From contig DBGCPK010000017.1 in assembly GCA_048359995.1 (NCBI GenBank), forward strand, positions 171,062 through 235,061: a stretch of 64,000 bases of DNA, read 5' to 3'. The notes under the pieces are model-generated. The model did no database searches. It was given only the letters and a program-made list of their open reading frames with translations, and was not told where the DNA came from. Of this stretch, positions 62,195 to 64,000 are shown piece after piece. Source of the stretch: UBA3210 sp048359995. Lineage in GTDB: Bacteria; Bacillota_I; Bacilli_A; RFN20; CAG-449. Numbering within the stretch: the first letter of the stretch is position 1; each line of letters begins with the position of its first letter. Both the position numbers and the translations under genes were made by a program.

Positions 62195-63974
62195 ATATAG
62201 TGTTAACGTGTTATTGTTTTCTTGAGGTGTTTTATGAGGTATTTTTTAAAGAAATCTTTTCCTTCTAAAAAGGGGTTATATTTACAAATCTATCAGTCTT
62301 ATTATGTCCCGGGTAAAGGTGGAAGAAATAAATCTTATAAAGTTATTGGCTATTTTGATGATCTTGTTGTCAAAGGCATTCCTGACCCTATTCAGTACGC
62401 TCAAGATTTAGTTGATTCTCTTAATAAAAATATTCCTTCTAAACTAGATAAAAAAATTGCTGATGTTTCTACTTCTAAAAATCTTGGTTATTTTTTAATT
62501 AAATCCATGATTGATTATCTTGATCTTGATTATTTTCTTAAGTTAATTTCTTCAAATCATAAATTTCACTTTTTGCTTTCTGACTTTATTCGTTCTATGA
62601 TTTACGCTCAAATCGTTAATCCTGGCTCTAAGCATAAAGCATTTGAAAAAGTAATGCCTAATATTTATGGTGCTAAATCCTTTTCGTATGATCAAATATT
62701 AGATACGATTAACTATATTGGCAACGATTATCAAAAGTTTGTTGAATTATTAAATATTAAAATTTCTGATAAATGGAAAAGAAAGACTTCTAATGCTTAT
62801 TTCGATTGTACCAATTATTATTTCGAGATTGATTTCCCTAAAGATGACAGACAATTCGGTCCTTGTAAAGAAGAACGACATTTACCTATCATTGGTCAGG
62901 CTTTATTATTAGATGATGACCAAATTCCTCTTGGTATGTCCTTATTTCCTGGTAATGAATCCGAAAAGCCTAAAATTAGAGAATCTATTGAAAATTTAAA
63001 AGAAAGATTCGATATATCCGGTAAAATTGTTCAAGTTGCTGACAAAGGTTTGAACTGCGCCAGAAATATTTATGCTGCTTCTATAGAAGCAAATGATGGC
63101 TATATCTTCTCTAAATCGGTTCACGGTAAAAATCTTTCTAAGCAAGAAAAAGAATGGATCCTTTTAGATAATGATATGAATCCTTGGTCTGAGGTCAAAG
63201 ACAAAAATGGAAAGCTTATTTATAAATACAAAGAATGCATTGATTCTTTCGAATATCACTTCACGAATGATGATGGTCAATTTGTTTCTTTCAAAGTTAA
63301 AGAAAAAAGAGTCGTTTCTTACAATCCTTCTTTAGCTAAAAAACAAATTGCTCAAATTCAAAAACAAATGGATAAAGCTTCTTTGATCTCAACAATAAGA
63401 CAAGCTTCTAAAGATGATTTTGGTGATTCTATTAAATATGTTCTCTTCACTACAGTAAATAATAATGGGGAAGTTGTGAAAGGTATTCCTTCTTTAAATC
63501 AGGATAAGATAAACGAAGACATCTCTTTTGCCGGTTATAACTTATTGGTTACTTCCGAAATCAACAAATCGGCACAAGATATTTATAATACTTATCATTG
63601 CCTTTGGAAAATTGAAGAATCTTTTAGAGTTATGAAAACTTATTTAGAAGCTAGACCTGTTTATTTACAAAACAAAGAATCTATTTATGGCCATTTTACC
63701 ATTTGCTACATGGCTTTGACTATCCTTAGATTACTTGAATTGAAAGTCTTTAATGACGAACTTCCTATTGGTCAGATTGTTGATTTTATTAGAAATTATA
63801 ATATTACAGAAACTTTAGAAGGTTCTTTTATCAATAACGCGACGAAGTCTAATCCTCTTTTCATTATTCAAAACAGATTTGCTCTTTCTAAGTTAGATAA
63901 TGTTCTTCTTACAAAAAAAGATGTTTTGAATATTCTTAATGCTGAATTGTTTTTTGATTAGTTTAACACTATAT
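62195..63974 (+). mobile_element. IS1634-type insertion sequence, about 1.78 kb
   Basis: Bounded by ATATAGTGTTAA (62195-62206) and its exact complement TTAACACTATAT (63963-63974) just outside one transposase gene. AT-rich compared with neighbours. The extent of the inverted repeats beyond 12 bp and the target duplication are not clear. Confidence 0.65.
62234..63961 (+). CDS. IS1634/IS4-group DDE transposase
   Basis: 575 aa from ATG 62234 (GAGG 6 bp upstream; TTG 62222 is in frame). Begins RYFLKKSFPSKKGLYLQIYQSYYVPG, typical of the IS1549/IS1634 branch. DDE region: FDCTNYYFEID (Asp), GKIVQVADKGL (Asp), and the YREK-like HCLWKIEESFRVMKTYLEARPVY (Glu). No stop or shift, so probably active. Confidence 0.88.
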   Translation: MRYFLKKSFPSKKGLYLQIYQSYYVPGKGGRNKSYKVIGYFDDLVVKGIPDPIQYAQDLVDSLNKNIPSKLDKKIADVSTSKNLGYFLIKSMIDYLDLDYFLKLISSNHKFHFLLSDFIRSMIYAQIVNPGSKHKAFEKVMPNIYGAKSFSYDQILDTINYIGNDYQKFVELLNIKISDKWKRKTSNAYFDCTNYYFEIDFPKDDRQFGPCKEERHLPIIGQALLLDDDQIPLGMSLFPGNESEKPKIRESIENLKERFDISGKIVQVADKGLNCARNIYAASIEANDGYIFSKSVHGKNLSKQEKEWILLDNDMNPWSEVKDKNGKLIYKYKECIDSFEYHFTNDDGQFVSFKVKEKRVVSYNPSLAKKQIAQIQKQMDKASLISTIRQASKDDFGDSIKYVLFTTVNNNGEVVKGIPSLNQDKINEDISFAGYNLLVTSEINKSAQDIYNTYHCLWKIEESFRVMKTYLEARPVYLQNKESIYGHFTICYMALTILRLLELKVFNDELPIGQIVDFIRNYNITETLEGSFINNATKSNPLFIIQNRFALSKLDNVLLTKKDVLNILNAELFFD

Positions 63975-64000
63975 TTTTGGTCTCTAGCCTAAAGGCAGGT

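Overview
The window looks like a chromosome segment from an uncultured, low-GC Gram-positive bacterium of the Bacilli/Mycoplasmatota kind, plausibly a gut anaerobe. Supporting signs are a HrcA/CIRCE-controlled heat-shock operon, a T-box in front of thrS, a YrrN/YrrO-like U32 pair, the lepA-hemW-hrcA-grpE-dnaK-dnaJ order, an oxygen-sensitive [FeFe]-hydrogenase operon, and the standard code (TGA used as stop, TGG as Trp). The species cannot be named from the sequence.

Layout. 1-4506: polyamine ABC transporter potABCD, with potA cut by the window edge. 4507-6027: remains of integrative elements stacked on a tRNA-Gly gene, with a tyrosine-integrase C-terminus, a 101-bp direct repeat and a candidate type I toxin-antitoxin pair. 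6089-17730: housekeeping genes, namely thioredoxin, TraX-like and CPBP membrane proteins, YigZ, Mrp, an M24 peptidase, glutamine synthetase, U32 pair, DegV, HAD, tRNA-Glu and MalQ. 17860-24650 (minus strand): a six-gene operon with a small [2Fe-2S] protein, a PAS-containing sensory [FeFe] hydrogenase, a PP2C phosphatase, and the HydC, HydB and HydA subunits of a multimeric hydrogenase. HydB has lost the glycine-rich FMN/NADH motifs of its family. 24761-34272: small fragment, putative metalloprotease, NfeD/stomatin pair, M6 protease lipoprotein, two HAD enzymes, cyclophilin, an unknown membrane protein and a nuclease-helicase fusion.

34335-46168: lepA, a Fic-like protein with an altered active-site motif, hemW, the hrcA-grpE-dnaK-dnaJ operon behind two CIRCE-like operators, a zinc-ribbon membrane protein, mgtE behind a candidate leader peptide, and ogt. 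46259-46661: tRNA-Met, tRNA-Ile2 and tRNA-Ser. 46662 to about 54210: an AT-rich island joined to the tRNA-Ser 3' end, with two decayed large serine recombinases, a repeat-rich non-coding kilobase, a GIY-YIG coiled-coil protein, a DUF4143 ATPase, a GNAT acetyltransferase and a DUF4375 protein. 54260-62031: host-type sequence again, with a GDPD lipoprotein, Tag glycosylase, a coiled-coil membrane protein, T-box/thrS and a SHOCT protein. 62195-63974: an intact-looking IS1634-type insertion sequence.

The most interesting items are the HydB without recognisable flavin/NADH motifs inside a combined catalytic and sensory hydrogenase operon, the candidate type I toxin-antitoxin module left in a decayed tRNA-Gly element, the Fic-like protein lacking the HPFxxGNGR residues, and the possible leader-peptide control of mgtE. 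All calls come from reading the sequence; no database search was run.
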